Below are positions 37,432 to 46,810 of a stretch of 64,000 nt of DNA, one piece after another. Made by a program: the position numbers and the translations under genes. The stretch spans positions 36,381 through 100,380 of the forward strand of contig NZ_CAJATU010000101.1 of the NCBI RefSeq assembly GCF_903944925.1, read 5' to 3'. Position 1 is the first letter of the stretch, and each line of letters starts with the position of its first letter. The stretch comes from an uncultured Rhodopila sp. Its GTDB lineage: Bacteria; Pseudomonadota; Alphaproteobacteria; Acetobacterales; Acetobacteraceae. The notes beneath the pieces were generated by a model, which did no database searches, was not told the origin of the DNA, and worked only from the letters and a program-made list of their open reading frames with translations.

Positions 37432-38307
37432 TTACGAAGCGGCGGTAAGCTTGTCCTGCGTTTTCGTGTCGAAATCAGCGGCGTCGTGCCGTTCGTGCAA
37501 CTGGCTGGAAAGTTCGCCGGTGACGCGGTTGACCATGCGCCCGCGCTGCACGGCCGAACGGTTGCCGATAGCGTCGGCCCAGCGCTGCAGGTGCTTGTAA
37601 TCCTGCACCTGGAGGAACTCCGCCGCCTCATACAGCCAGCCCTTGGCCAAGCCGCCATACCAGGGAAACACGGCGATATCGGCGATGGTGTAGTCGCTGC
37701 CCGCCAGATACGCGTTCTCCGCGAGGCGGCGGTCGAGCACATCGAGTTGACGCTTCGCCTCCATGGCGAACCGGTCGATGGCATATTCGATCTTCGTGGG
37801 CGCGTAGGCGTAGAAGTGGCCGAAGCCGCCGCCCAGGTAAGGCGCGCTGCCCATCTGCCAGAACAGCCATGACAGGCATTCCGCGCGGGTCGCGGTGTCG
37901 TTCGGCAGGAAGGCGCCGAACTTCTCGGCGAGATACAGCAGGATTGCGCCGGACTCGAACACCCGTATCGGCTTCGGCCCGCTGCGGTCCAGCAGCGCGG
38001 GTATCTTCGAGTTCGGGTTCACCGCCACGAAGCCGCTGCCGAACTGATCGCCCTCATTGATGCGAATCAGCCACGCATCATACTCCGCGCCGGCATGGCC
38101 GAGGGCCAGCAACTCCTCGAGCATGATCGTCACCTTCACGCCGTTGGGCGTGCCCAGCGAGTAAAGCTGCAGAGGATGATGTCCGACAGGCAGTTCCTTG
38201 TCGTGCGTGGGACCGGAAACCGGACGATTGATAGTGGCGAACCGGCCGCCGCTGGCCTTGTTCCAGGTCCAGACCTTCGGCGGGGTATACTCAGGGGTAT
38301 CGCTCAC
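37432..38307 (-). CDS. yghU: Glutathione S-transferase family disulfide-bond oxidoreductase, YghU type
   Basis: 291 residues from GTG 38307, which has GGAGG seven bases upstream; a longer in-frame start lacks that site. It follows E. coli YghU nearly along its length: PPKVWTWNKASGGRFATINR, SGPTHDKELPVGHHPLQLYS, NPNSKIPALLDRSG, YLGGGFGHFYAYAPTKIEYA, and the end LHERHDAADFDTKTQDK. YghU binds two glutathiones and reduces disulfides and peroxides. Alone and convergent with the macro gene. Confidence 0.95.
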   Translation of the reverse strand: MSDTPEYTPPKVWTWNKASGGRFATINRPVSGPTHDKELPVGHHPLQLYSLGTPNGVKVTIMLEELLALGHAGAEYDAWLIRINEGDQFGSGFVAVNPNSKIPALLDRSGPKPIRVFESGAILLYLAEKFGAFLPNDTATRAECLSWLFWQMGSAPYLGGGFGHFYAYAPTKIEYAIDRFAMEAKRQLDVLDRRLAENAYLAGSDYTIADIAVFPWYGGLAKGWLYEAAEFLQVQDYKHLQRWADAIGNRSAVQRGRMVNRVTGELSSQLHERHDAADFDTKTQDKLTAAS

Positions 38308-38353
38308 GGACGCGCCTCCGGACGCTGCAAACACGATATGATAGGCGGCGCCG

Positions 38354-38788
38354 CTAGACCGTGCGGGCGATGTATTCCTTCATGTTCCGGACCTCGTGCT
38401 CGTGCAGCATGATGCGGAATTTGACCAGGTCGCGGATGCTGATGATGCCGTCCAGCCGCCCGTCGTTGACGACGGGAAGATGGCGAAAATAGCCGGAATC
38501 CATGATTTCCATCGCCTCATCCACGGAGGTATGGGATGTCGTGGTGATGACGTCGCGAGTCATCACGCTATCGGCGCGAATGCCGCCGACTTGCCCGGCA
38601 TTGGCGGCCAGGGCTTTGACGACATCGCGCTCACTGACGATGCCAACGACCGCGCCGTTGTCATCCAGGACGAGGACCGCACCGATTCGCCGGGATGTGA
38701 TGATCTCCGCGATTTCCTGTACCGTCGCGGACGGCTTAACTGAAATGACTGAGGCATCCTTGGCCTTCAAAACCGCTCCGACCGTCAT
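38354..38788 (-). CDS. CBS-domain pair protein
   Basis: 144 residues from ATG 38788, with GAGGGGGA upstream. Two CBS domains: VSVKPSATV-like first half with RRIGAVLVLDDNGAVVGIVS and SERDVVKALA, second half with VMTRDVITTTSHTSVDEAME and GYFRHLPVVNDGRLDGIISI. It lacks other domains, as in small stress-related CBS proteins that bind adenine nucleotides. Partner unknown. Confidence 0.93.
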   Translation of the reverse strand: MTVGAVLKAKDASVISVKPSATVQEIAEIITSRRIGAVLVLDDNGAVVGIVSERDVVKALAANAGQVGGIRADSVMTRDVITTTSHTSVDEAMEIMDSGYFRHLPVVNDGRLDGIISIRDLVKFRIMLHEHEVRNMKEYIARTV

Positions 38789-38957
38789 TCGACTCCCCCT
38801 CGGCCCGTTCCCGCGACAGCAGCGTGTCCTCATTTGGACACTTCGGTTGAATTCGCAACTGCGAAAGGCGGAGGCGGGAGACTAGACCACGCCTCACGTT
38901 GACGTAAGCCCGATGCATGTACGGATTCGGGGAAAATCGGCGTCGCGAACAGGCGGC

Positions 38958-41900
38958 CTAAACGTCCAGCATTGCCCTGATCTTCGATGCCAGCGCCGCG
39001 TAGCTGAACGGTTTCGGCAGCATCGCCATCCCCGAGTCGAGCACGCCGCCATGCAGGGTGGCGTTGCGGGCATAGCCGGTGGTGTAGACAACCCTGAGGT
39101 CGGGACGCCGGGCGCGCGCCGCGTCGGCCAGTTGGCGTCCCGTCATGCCGCCCGGCAGGCCGATATCGGTGAACAACAGGTCGATCGTCTGGTTTCGGGC
39201 CAGAATCCGCAGCGCCGCCGCCGCGTCGCCCGCCGAAAGCACGCGGTAGCCGAGTTCTCGCAGCGAGGTGACGGCATGCTCGCGCACCGCCGCCTCGTCC
39301 TCCACCACCAGGATCGTCTCGCCGCGTCCCGGCGCGACCACCTCCTCCACCTCATCCACCGTCTCATCCGGCCGATCGGCGGTGAGGCGCGGGAGATAGA
39401 GTTTGACGGCAGTGCCCTGGCCCGGCTCACTGTAAAGTTTCACGTGGCCGTTCGACTGCTTGATGAAGCCGTAGACCTGGCTGAGGCCGAGGCCGGTGCC
39501 CTGGCCGACATCCTTGGTGGTGAAGAACGGCTCGAACACCCGGCTGAGTGTGTCCCGGTCCATGCCGATGCCGGTGTCGCTGACGGCGATCATGATGTAT
39601 TGGCCGGGATCGACATCCTCGTGTTCAGCCGCGTAGGCGTCGTCCAGGTAGGTGTTCGCCGTCTCGATGGTCAGGCGGCCGCCCTCCGGCATGGCGTCGC
39701 GCGCGTTCACCGCCAGGTTCAGCAGCACGTTCTCGAGCTGGTTGGCGTCGGCAATCGTGCGCCACAGCCCGCCCGCCAGCACGGTTTCCAGCGCCACCGC
39801 CTCGCCCAGCGTCCGGCGCAGCAGCTCCGACATGCCGGCGACCAGCTTGTTGGCATCCAGCGGTTTCGGATCGAGCGTCTGGCGGCGCGCGAAGGCGAGC
39901 AGCCGGTGCGTCAGGGTGGCCGCCCGTTCGGCGCCCTGGGCGATCATCGACAAAGCGCGCTTGATCTTCGTGTCATCGCCCGGCGGCGGCGAGGCGGCAA
40001 GCAGGCGCTGCAAAGTTTCGACCCCGCCGCCGATGACGGTCAGCAGGTTGTTGAAGTCGTGCGCGACACCGCCGGTCAGGTGGCCGATGGCCTCCATCTT
40101 CTGCGACTGGCGCAGCGAGTCTTCCGCCTGCGCGCGCTTTCGCATCTCCTCGGCGACGCGCTGTTCCAGCAGTTCGTTCGACTGGCGCAGCGCATCGCGG
40201 GCCGCCCGGCGCAGCCGCGCCAGATCGAGGTTCGATCGCACCCGGGCGAGCAGCTCGCGCGCCGAGAACGGCTTGACGAGGTAGTCGTCGGCGCCGGCAT
40301 CCAGGCCTTCCAGCCGCGCCTCCTCGCCCGCCCGCGCCGACAGCAGGATCACCGGCAGGTCGCGCAGGTCCGTGTCCGCGCGGATGGCCGCCAGCAGGCC
40401 GAACCCGTCCAGCCGCGGCATCATCACGTCCGACAGGATCAGGTCCGGCCGGGTGGCGCGCGCGGCGTGCATCGCCTCCTGCCCGTCGCGCACCGACTGG
40501 ATATCATACGCGGAATGCAGCAGGCGGGTGACGTAGTCGCGCATGTCGGCATTGTCGTCGGCCAGCAGAATGCGCGGCCGCTGCGGTTCGATCGCCGGGC
40601 TGAACGCACCGAGGCCGGACAGGACGCTGGAGGTTTCCAGCAGGTCCGCGCCGCGCGGCTCCGCCTGTCCGTCCTCCGGCAGCCAGCGCAGGGCTTCTTC
40701 CACGAAAGCCGCGGCGGAGACGCTTTCCGGTGCAATGCGGTCGGACGTTTCCGATATCCGCTCCGGCGGCAGATGGCCGGTCCCGAACGGGATGCTGACG
40801 GCAAACACCGTGCCGGCGCCGATCTGGCTATCGACCCGGATGGTGCCCCCATGCAGGCGGACGAGTTCATTGACCAGCGCGAGACCGATGCCGGTGCCTT
40901 CCAGCGTGCGGCCGTTCTGGCCTTCGATCCGATGGAAGCGGTCGAAAATGTGCGGCAACTCGGCGTGCGGGATGCCGATGCCGGTGTCGCGCACGGTCAG
41001 CACCGCGGCCGTGCCGTCCGGCGCGGCGGCCAGGCCGACGGCGATCTCCCCGCTCAGGGTGTACTTGAACGCGTTCGACACCAGGTTGAGGACGATGCGT
41101 TCCCACATCTCCGGGTCCGCGTAGACCGGCTGCGGCAGCCTGGTGCACTGCGTCTCCAGCCGCAGCCCGGCGCGTTCGCAGGCGGAGCGGAAATTGCTGG
41201 CCAGTTCGGCAGTATAGCGATCCAGCTCCAGGGGCTGGTAGCGCGCCTGCACCCGCCCCGCCTCGATGCGGGAGAAATCCAGCAGCGTGTTCACCAGCCG
41301 CAGCAGCCGCAGCCCGTTCCGGTGCACCATCTCCAGCCGATCGGCTGTGTCGTCGTCGAGACGGGCGGCGATTTCCTCTTCCAGAGGACCCAGCATCAGG
41401 GTTAGCGGGGTGCGGAATTCGTGGCTGACATTGGAGAAGAAGGCGGTCTTCGCGGCGTCGATTTCGGCCAAAGCCTCGGCCCTGCGGCGTTCGGCGTCGT
41501 AGGCGCGGGCGGCGGCAAGGCCGGAGGCAATCTGCGCGGCGACCAGGTCGATGAACCCCGCATAGGCTTCGTCGAATGGCCGGTACGGGTTGAGGCCCGC
41601 AATCAACAACCCAGCCTGCTGCTTCTCGCCCTGCTGGACGATCGGCACGACAACGACCTGGCGGGGCGGGATGTCCCAGGCGCCCCCGGGCAGGTTTGGC
41701 ACCGTGCTGACGTCGTGCAGCAGGCGGTTGTCCTGCCCGCCCAGCCAGGGCAGCGCGTCCGGCGAGACGGTTTCGGGCGCCAGGCTGTCGCCGATGCCGC
41801 CGGAGTCGGTGGCGCGCCGCAACCGGCCGCTGTCCCCGTCCGCCAGGTAGATCAGGTTGAACGGCATGTCCCTGGTATCGCGGGCCAGCGACCGCTCCAC

Positions 41901-42503
41901 CGCTTCGAGCACATCCGGTTCGGAGCGGACGGCGCCGAGTTCGTTGGCGAGGTCGCGCAAGGTGCCGACCCGGCGTTCGCCGATGACCCGCTGGGTTTCC
42001 TCCATCACCACGCACAGCATGCCGGCAATGGCGCCGCTGTCGTCCGGCAGCGGGCTGTAGGAGAAGGTGTGGTAGGTTTCCTCCGGGTAGCCACTGCGCT
42101 CCAGGAACAGCAGCAGGCCCTCGTCCCAGGTGGCGTGACCGGTTTGCAGGACTGATTCAATGCGCGGCCCGATATCGGGCCAGATCTCCCGCCAGACCTC
42201 CTTGGCCGGACGTCCCAGCGCCCCGGGGTGCTTGACGCCGAGCGTTGGCGCATAGGCATCGTTGTAGAAGAACGTCAGGTCGTCGCCCCAGGCCATCCAC
42301 ATCTGGTAGCGCGAGGTGACCAGCATCCGCAGCACGGTCATCAGGCTTGGCGGCCAGTTCTCGGCCGGACCGATGCCGGTGGCGGCCCAGTCGGTGGAGC
42401 CGATAAGGGCCGCCATCTCGCCGCCGGCGCGGGCGAATGCGGACGGGTATCCGGTGGCGCCCGGTGTATCCCTGTCGCCGGAAACCCGGTTCGTCGGGAA
42501 CAA
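38958..42503 (-). CDS. Hybrid sensor histidine kinase with two kinase cores and two receiver domains
   Basis: 1181 residues from TTG 42503, supported by GGAGG seven bases upstream. Order: PAS-like sensor (about 25-170, WMAWGDDLTFFYNDAYAPTL); GAF-like domain (about 185-340); HisKA with SHEFRTPLTLMLGPLEEE and HATPase (about 350-590); receiver (about 655-770, LADDNADMRDYV, LSDVMMPRLDG, KPFSARELLARV); second HisKA with GGVAHDFNNLLTVIGGG and HATPase (about 835-1050); final receiver (about 1065-1181, ILVVEDEAAVREHA, LLFTDIGLPGGM). The PAS segment binds an unknown cue. No output regulator is adjacent, so it acts as part of a phosphorelay. Confidence 0.94.
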   Translation of the reverse strand: MFPTNRVSGDRDTPGATGYPSAFARAGGEMAALIGSTDWAATGIGPAENWPPSLMTVLRMLVTSRYQMWMAWGDDLTFFYNDAYAPTLGVKHPGALGRPAKEVWREIWPDIGPRIESVLQTGHATWDEGLLLFLERSGYPEETYHTFSYSPLPDDSGAIAGMLCVVMEETQRVIGERRVGTLRDLANELGAVRSEPDVLEAVERSLARDTRDMPFNLIYLADGDSGRLRRATDSGGIGDSLAPETVSPDALPWLGGQDNRLLHDVSTVPNLPGGAWDIPPRQVVVVPIVQQGEKQQAGLLIAGLNPYRPFDEAYAGFIDLVAAQIASGLAAARAYDAERRRAEALAEIDAAKTAFFSNVSHEFRTPLTLMLGPLEEEIAARLDDDTADRLEMVHRNGLRLLRLVNTLLDFSRIEAGRVQARYQPLELDRYTAELASNFRSACERAGLRLETQCTRLPQPVYADPEMWERIVLNLVSNAFKYTLSGEIAVGLAAAPDGTAAVLTVRDTGIGIPHAELPHIFDRFHRIEGQNGRTLEGTGIGLALVNELVRLHGGTIRVDSQIGAGTVFAVSIPFGTGHLPPERISETSDRIAPESVSAAAFVEEALRWLPEDGQAEPRGADLLETSSVLSGLGAFSPAIEPQRPRILLADDNADMRDYVTRLLHSAYDIQSVRDGQEAMHAARATRPDLILSDVMMPRLDGFGLLAAIRADTDLRDLPVILLSARAGEEARLEGLDAGADDYLVKPFSARELLARVRSNLDLARLRRAARDALRQSNELLEQRVAEEMRKRAQAEDSLRQSQKMEAIGHLTGGVAHDFNNLLTVIGGGVETLQRLLAASPPPGDDTKIKRALSMIAQGAERAATLTHRLLAFARRQTLDPKPLDANKLVAGMSELLRRTLGEAVALETVLAGGLWRTIADANQLENVLLNLAVNARDAMPEGGRLTIETANTYLDDAYAAEHEDVDPGQYIMIAVSDTGIGMDRDTLSRVFEPFFTTKDVGQGTGLGLSQVYGFIKQSNGHVKLYSEPGQGTAVKLYLPRLTADRPDETVDEVEEVVAPGRGETILVVEDEAAVREHAVTSLRELGYRVLSAGDAAAALRILARNQTIDLLFTDIGLPGGMTGRQLADAARARRPDLRVVYTTGYARNATLHGGVLDSGMAMLPKPFSYAALASKIRAMLDV

Positions 42504-42949
42504 GCGTGAACCTCCAAAGATAATTTTGCCAGTATGGCGAACCGGCGGGCTGATGAAATGAAAACACCGGGTGCGGCCCGGTCTTCACGGAGAGGTTACT
42601 CAGGTAGGTGAGCGGAGCGGATGCGCAAGGTTTTTGCCGCTGCCGTGGGTCGCCGGCCGTACGGCCAGCGGAGAAGGCGGGGGAGAGCCGCTATGGGTCA
42701 AAATCAGTGCCGGTTGGTATCAGCTCCTGTCGAAGGGCTACCGCGGTCAGTCCTCGGACAGCAGGTTGTCCGGCGTGTACGGACAGGTCTGCTCCACCGG
42801 TAGCGGCGGCTGACCGTCGATCGACTTTCGGCAAGAGACGCAATGCTCAGCGGTAGATCTTCGCCAGGTCGATCCGCTGGCGCATGGACGGCGCCTAACG
42901 GTCGGCGGCGATCGCCGAAACACGCCCGCCTGTTCCGTGCCCGAAAGCC
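42504..42949. other. Intergenic region, no supported gene
   Basis: 446 bases between the hybrid kinase and the DUF3551 gene. On the minus strand there is a short Cys/Pro-containing frame ending ...CPYTPDNLLSED (about 42757-42850) that looks coding-like but has no start or context, so it may be a decayed small gene. A 6-bp hairpin (ACCGGG/CCCGGT) sits near 42570. Confidence 0.35.
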
Positions 42950-43315
42950 TTACCGCCCGGCGTTCGGATCGTAAGCGTTCGGAAGTTGCTGAGGCAGCGC
43001 CCCGGCGGCGCGGGCGCAGGCGCCCTTCTGCAGCAGCGCATCGCGGGCGCAAACCGTCCCGTCCGCATACCCGCAGGTCGAATAGCCGCTCGGCATCACC
43101 AGGCAATAGTCGCCGATCCGGCTCGCCGCGACCTTCACCTCCGCCGGGTTCACGTCGCAGCTTCCATTCTGCCGGGCGGCATCGCGCGCGCAGGCCGAAC
43201 CGTCGAAATACATGCACTCCGGCGCCGCGTTCGGAATGACGAGGCAGAACGGCGCCGCCATCGCGCCGAGCGGCGATGCGAGGCACAGGGCAGCCACGGC
43301 GACGATCTTGAGCAT
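42950..43315 (-). CDS. Small secreted DUF3551-type protein with two internal repeats
   Basis: 121 residues with a signal peptide (MLKIVAVAALCLASPLGAMA, cleavage near residue 20). The mature part is two ~45-residue repeats, each with four Cys: FCLVIPNAAPECMYFDG ... CARDAARQNGSCDVNP and YCLVMPSGYSTCGYADG ... CARDALLQKGACARAA. This is the DUF3551 pattern common in Bradyrhizobium and relatives, where function is unknown; here it is doubled. The paired cysteines suggest periplasmic disulfides. AAGGAT precedes the ATG at 43315. Confidence 0.8.
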   Translation of the reverse strand: MLKIVAVAALCLASPLGAMAAPFCLVIPNAAPECMYFDGSACARDAARQNGSCDVNPAEVKVAASRIGDYCLVMPSGYSTCGYADGTVCARDALLQKGACARAAGALPQQLPNAYDPNAGR

Positions 43316-43629
43316 CGGATATCCTTCGGTCTGACACGCGATAGCGAGGCACGGCCTCGTTCTATACGAACAAGCCCGCGGGTCAAACCAGGCGGGCAGC
43401 GCAGTGTATACTGGCCGCGACTGGCTCGTTACCGCAATTATTTGTGATTGTCTTTGCCGGAACCCGCACGTCCGGGTGATCGCCCCGGCCTCAGGCCCGG
43501 TTCGCGCAGTCCGCTTGTGAAGCGTTGCAACCCCGCGCTAAACTACCACCATGGCGTGACCGGACAAACGCCGCATTTGCCCGGCCAAACAACGCCGGAC
43601 AAGGCAGCCCGCGGGAGGGGGCGCAAAGA
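43316..43629. other. Divergent promoter region
   Basis: 314 bases between the leftward DUF3551 gene and the rightward FIST gene. An AT-richer patch (43420-43450) lies in the middle. No gene is seen. GGGAGGGGG at 43613-43621 is the ribosome site of the FIST gene. Confidence 0.35.
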
Positions 43630-44784
43630 ATGCGAACCGACCAGGATATCAGGCGTGGCTGTTCGCTCGCCCGAGACCCGGTGCAGGCCGCGCGGGAGTT
43701 TTACGCCGCGGTGTTCCAGCCGGACGGCGCCGGCCTCGTGGTATTCTTCTGTGCTCCGACATACGACCTGGACACCCTGGCCGTCGAGATGGCCCGGCTT
43801 TTCTCCGGCACCCGCCTCATCGGCTGCACCACCGCCGGGGAAATCGGCCCTGACGGCTACCTCGAAGGCTCGATCACCGGCTTCAGCCTGCCGGCGGGCG
43901 AATGCTGTGCCGCCAGCGTCCTGATCCCCGGCCTGTCGGACTTCAACATGACCCGCGGCCATGACGCGGCCGAGGCGGCGATCGCCGACCTCGCCGGCCG
44001 CAGCGGCCAGGCCGTGGACCCTGAGACAACCTTCGCCATGCTGCTCAGCGACGGCATCTCCACCAACCAGGAGGTGCTGATCGCCTCGCTGCAAGGCCGC
44101 ATGGCCAATCTCCAGATGCTCGGCGGTTCGGCCGGCGACGACATGCATTATGAACGCACCTGTATCTATCACGACGGGCGGTTCCATGCGGATGCGGCGC
44201 TGCTGACATTGATAAAAACCTCCCGCCCGTTCCGCATCTATCGCTGCCAGCACTTCTTCGGCTCCGACACCAGGATGGTGGTGACCGCGGCGGACCCGGT
44301 CGCCCGCGTCGTCAGCGAGATCAACGCCGAACCGGCGGCGGCCGAATATGCCCGCATCATCGGCCTGCGCCCGGACCAGCTCACCTCCGCCCGGTTCGCG
44401 GAATCCCCCGTGATGGTGCGTGTCGGCGGCGAGTATCACGCACGGTCGATCCAGCGCATGAACGAGGATGGCAGCCTGACCTTCTACTGCGCCATCGACG
44501 AAGGCGTGGTGCTGACCCTGGCCCGCCGCCAGGACATCGTCGAGAACCTCGACACTTTCTTCGCCAGGGTGCGCGGTGAAATGGGCTCGCCCGGCCTTGT
44601 CGTCGGCTTCGATTGCGTGCTGCGCAGCCTGGAAGCCGAGCACCGCCAGACCAAGCACAAGCTCGGCCGCATCCTCAGCGCCAACAATGTCGTCGGCTTC
44701 TGCACCTACGGCGAGCACTACCGCGCCATGCACGTGACCCAGACCTTCACCGCGCTGGTTTTCGGGAGCAGCGGCAGCGCATGA
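43630..44784 (+). CDS. FIST-domain sensory protein, NosP-like
   Basis: 384 residues from ATG 43630. FIST N-domain with LIGCTTAGEIGPDGYLEGS and GGSAGDDMHYERT, then FIST_C with the IDEGVVLTLARRQDIVENL region and VVGFDCVLRSLEAE, ending in VGFCTYGEHYRAMHVTQTF. It overlaps a histidine kinase gene by ATGA. In Pseudomonas, Vibrio and Legionella such FIST proteins encoded with a NahK-type kinase are NosP, haem proteins that sense nitric oxide and inhibit the kinase. Here the kinase has the matching SHDLRQPLNAARLF motif. The haem ligand cannot be assigned from sequence alone, so NO sensing is inferred. Confidence 0.85.
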   Translation: MRTDQDIRRGCSLARDPVQAAREFYAAVFQPDGAGLVVFFCAPTYDLDTLAVEMARLFSGTRLIGCTTAGEIGPDGYLEGSITGFSLPAGECCAASVLIPGLSDFNMTRGHDAAEAAIADLAGRSGQAVDPETTFAMLLSDGISTNQEVLIASLQGRMANLQMLGGSAGDDMHYERTCIYHDGRFHADAALLTLIKTSRPFRIYRCQHFFGSDTRMVVTAADPVARVVSEINAEPAAAEYARIIGLRPDQLTSARFAESPVMVRVGGEYHARSIQRMNEDGSLTFYCAIDEGVVLTLARRQDIVENLDTFFARVRGEMGSPGLVVGFDCVLRSLEAEHRQTKHKLGRILSANNVVGFCTYGEHYRAMHVTQTFTALVFGSSGSA

Positions 44785-46178
44785 GGGCACCGGCGCTGTC
44801 CGAACCGTCGCGCGACGACCTGGAGAATGACCTGCGCAAGCTGCGCAAGATCAACAAGGTGCTGATGGACCGCGTCGAGCGCAACATGGACGCCCAGGGC
44901 GGCGATGCGTTCTCCCTGTTCCAGACCGCGATCACCCTGGAAGCCCGGGTCTCCGAACGGACCGACGAACTCACGACGCTAACCCAGCGGCTGATGCACG
45001 AAATCTCCGTTCGCCGTGAAACCGAGCGGGCGCTGCTGGAGGCCAAAGCCGAGGCGGAACAGGCCAATCTCGGCAAGACACTATTCCTCGCGGCGGCCAG
45101 CCACGACCTGCGCCAGCCGCTGAACGCCGCGCGGCTGTTCCTCGGCGCGCTGGGGGACGAAGTCGGTGACGGGCGCCCGCGGGAGCTTGTCGGCCGGGTC
45201 GAGGCCGCGCTGGATACCGTGACCGAGCTGATCAACGCGGTGCTGGACATCTCCAAGCTGGACACCGGCGCCTGGGCGGTTTCGCCCGCCAGCTTCCCGG
45301 TGGCGCCGCTGCTGACCCGGCTGGCGGACGAATACGGGCCGGAGGCCGCGGCTTGCGGGCTGACGATGCGCGTCGTCCCGAGCAGCGCCTACGTGCACAC
45401 CGACCGCGCGCTGTTCCAGCGGGCGATGAGCAACCTGGTCAGCAACGCCATCCGCTACACCCGCAGCGGCGGCATCCTGATCGGCTGCCGCCGCCGCCAG
45501 GGCTGGATCAGCGTCGAGGTATGGGACACCGGCATCGGCATCCCGGAGGCGATGCGTCCTTATATCTTCGACGATTTCCGCCAGGTCGCGACCCCGCCGC
45601 GCAGCCATGAGAAAGGCTTCGGCCTCGGCCTCGGGATCGTCGAACGGATCGTTCGCCTGCTCGGGCTGGAGATCGAGGTCCGCTCCCGCGATGGGCGCGG
45701 GTCCTGCTTCGCGCTGCGCGTGCCCTGCGGGCACCCGAATCATGCGGCGACGGAGCCGGAACCCGCGCTGCCGCCGATTGCGCGGCGGGCGTTCGCCGGC
45801 CTGCGTGTTGCCTGCCTCGACCCCGACCCGCCGATACGCGAGGCTTTGGCGACGCTGCTGCAATCCTGGGGCTGCCGCCCGGTGATCGCCGGCGGGCTGG
45901 ACGCCTTGCTCGACGGCCTTGCCCCGGAGCCGGGCGGCCCGGACCTGATCCTGTGCGACATCGAGCTTGCCGGGCACCGCCGGGGTGCCGAGGCGATCCA
46001 GGCGCTGCGGCGGACCTTCGGCCGGGCGATCCCGGCCATCGTCGTCTGCAAGGACCGCGACGCGGCGCCGCGGGAGGAGATCGACGGCCTCGGCTGCGGC
46101 CTGCTCTTCAAACCGCTGCAACCCGCCAAGCTGCGCGCCATGATCGGCCACGTGCTGGATCAGGGTCCGGTCTGCTGA
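44781..46178 (+). CDS. NahK-like hybrid histidine kinase with C-terminal receiver
   Basis: 465 residues from ATG 44781, inside the FIST stop (ATGA). Residues ~10-95 are coiled coil, then HisKA with phospho-acceptor His108 in AASHDLRQPLNAARLFL, an HATPase with SNLVSNAIRYT, DTGIGIP and GFGLGLGIV, and a divergent receiver from ~330 with LILCDIEL (acceptor Asp) and LLFKPLQP (Lys). No own sensor domain, consistent with control by the FIST partner. Its 3' end overlaps the 3' end of the facing response regulator by 19 bases. The NarL-type regulators here are the likely phosphate acceptors. Confidence 0.9.
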   Translation: MRAPALSEPSRDDLENDLRKLRKINKVLMDRVERNMDAQGGDAFSLFQTAITLEARVSERTDELTTLTQRLMHEISVRRETERALLEAKAEAEQANLGKTLFLAAASHDLRQPLNAARLFLGALGDEVGDGRPRELVGRVEAALDTVTELINAVLDISKLDTGAWAVSPASFPVAPLLTRLADEYGPEAAACGLTMRVVPSSAYVHTDRALFQRAMSNLVSNAIRYTRSGGILIGCRRRQGWISVEVWDTGIGIPEAMRPYIFDDFRQVATPPRSHEKGFGLGLGIVERIVRLLGLEIEVRSRDGRGSCFALRVPCGHPNHAATEPEPALPPIARRAFAGLRVACLDPDPPIREALATLLQSWGCRPVIAGGLDALLDGLAPEPGGPDLILCDIELAGHRRGAEAIQALRRTFGRAIPAIVVCKDRDAAPREEIDGLGCGLLFKPLQPAKLRAMIGHVLDQGPVC

Positions 46179-46810
46179 CGGGCGGCGAAGCCCTCGCCGC
46201 GCACCGCGACGATGGCCTGCGCCCGGGTTTCGACGCCGAGGCTGCGCAGGATGGCGGTGACATGCGCCTTGACCGTCATGTCGCTGATCGCCAGTTCGCG
46301 GGCGATCTGCTTGTTGGATTTGCCCTCGGCCAGCTTTTCCAGCACGGCCGCCTGACGGGGGGTCAGCGTCTCGCCGGGCAGGTGCTCGCCCTCTCGCCGG
46401 TTCGGCACGGTGCCGGGCGGCAGGTAGACGCCGCCGCCGAGGATCATCTGCAGGCCCTCTATCATTGTGTCCATCGACGAGGCTTTCGGGATGAACCCGA
46501 CCGCGCCGCAGAGCATGGCGCGGACCATGGTTTCACGCTCCTCGATCGCGGATATCACCACGATCGGCGTGGCCGGGAGCTTGGCGCGGAATCGCAGCAG
46601 CGAGGACAGGTCGTTTGAATCGGGCAGGAAGATGTCGAGGGTGACGAGGTCGAGCTCGGGCACCGCGGAGGCGTGGTCGTAGGCTTCGCGGAAGCTGGAG
46701 GCTTCGCGATAGGCGGCGTCCCATCCCTTCGCCGCGAACAACCGGGTGATGATGTCGCGGATCGCCGCGCGGAACAGCGGATGGTCATCGATGATCAGGA
46801 TCGTCTGCAT
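46160..46810 (-). CDS. NarL/LuxR-type response regulator (copy A)
   Basis: 216 residues from ATG 46810 (MQTILIIDDHPLFRAAIRDI); a longer start adds 14 unmatched residues and is not found in the paralogue. Receiver with acceptor Asp in LDLVTLDIFLPDSND, C-terminal LuxR HTH TPRQAAVLEKLAEGKSNKQI then ARELAISDMTVKAHV. About four of five residues match the regulator at 50947-51606 by eye. It diverges from the scar of a PQQ dehydrogenase, just as copy B diverges from the intact one. It resembles ErbR/AgmR regulators of PQQ-ethanol oxidation. Confidence 0.92.
   Translation of the reverse strand: MQTILIIDDHPLFRAAIRDIITRLFAAKGWDAAYREASSFREAYDHASAVPELDLVTLDIFLPDSNDLSSLLRFRAKLPATPIVVISAIEERETMVRAMLCGAVGFIPKASSMDTMIEGLQMILGGGVYLPPGTVPNRREGEHLPGETLTPRQAAVLEKLAEGKSNKQIARELAISDMTVKAHVTAILRSLGVETRAQAIVAVRGEGFAARQQTGP

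Noticed and set aside
38913..41405. An 830-codon open frame on the plus strand opposite the hybrid kinase
   Set aside because: It is the antisense shadow of a GC-rich gene; its product is Arg/His/Gln-rich with no domain, while the minus strand encodes clear kinase and receiver motifs.
42757..42850. Cys/Pro-containing short frame on the minus strand
   Set aside because: No start codon or ribosome site in frame and no homologous context that I recognise; too short to call.
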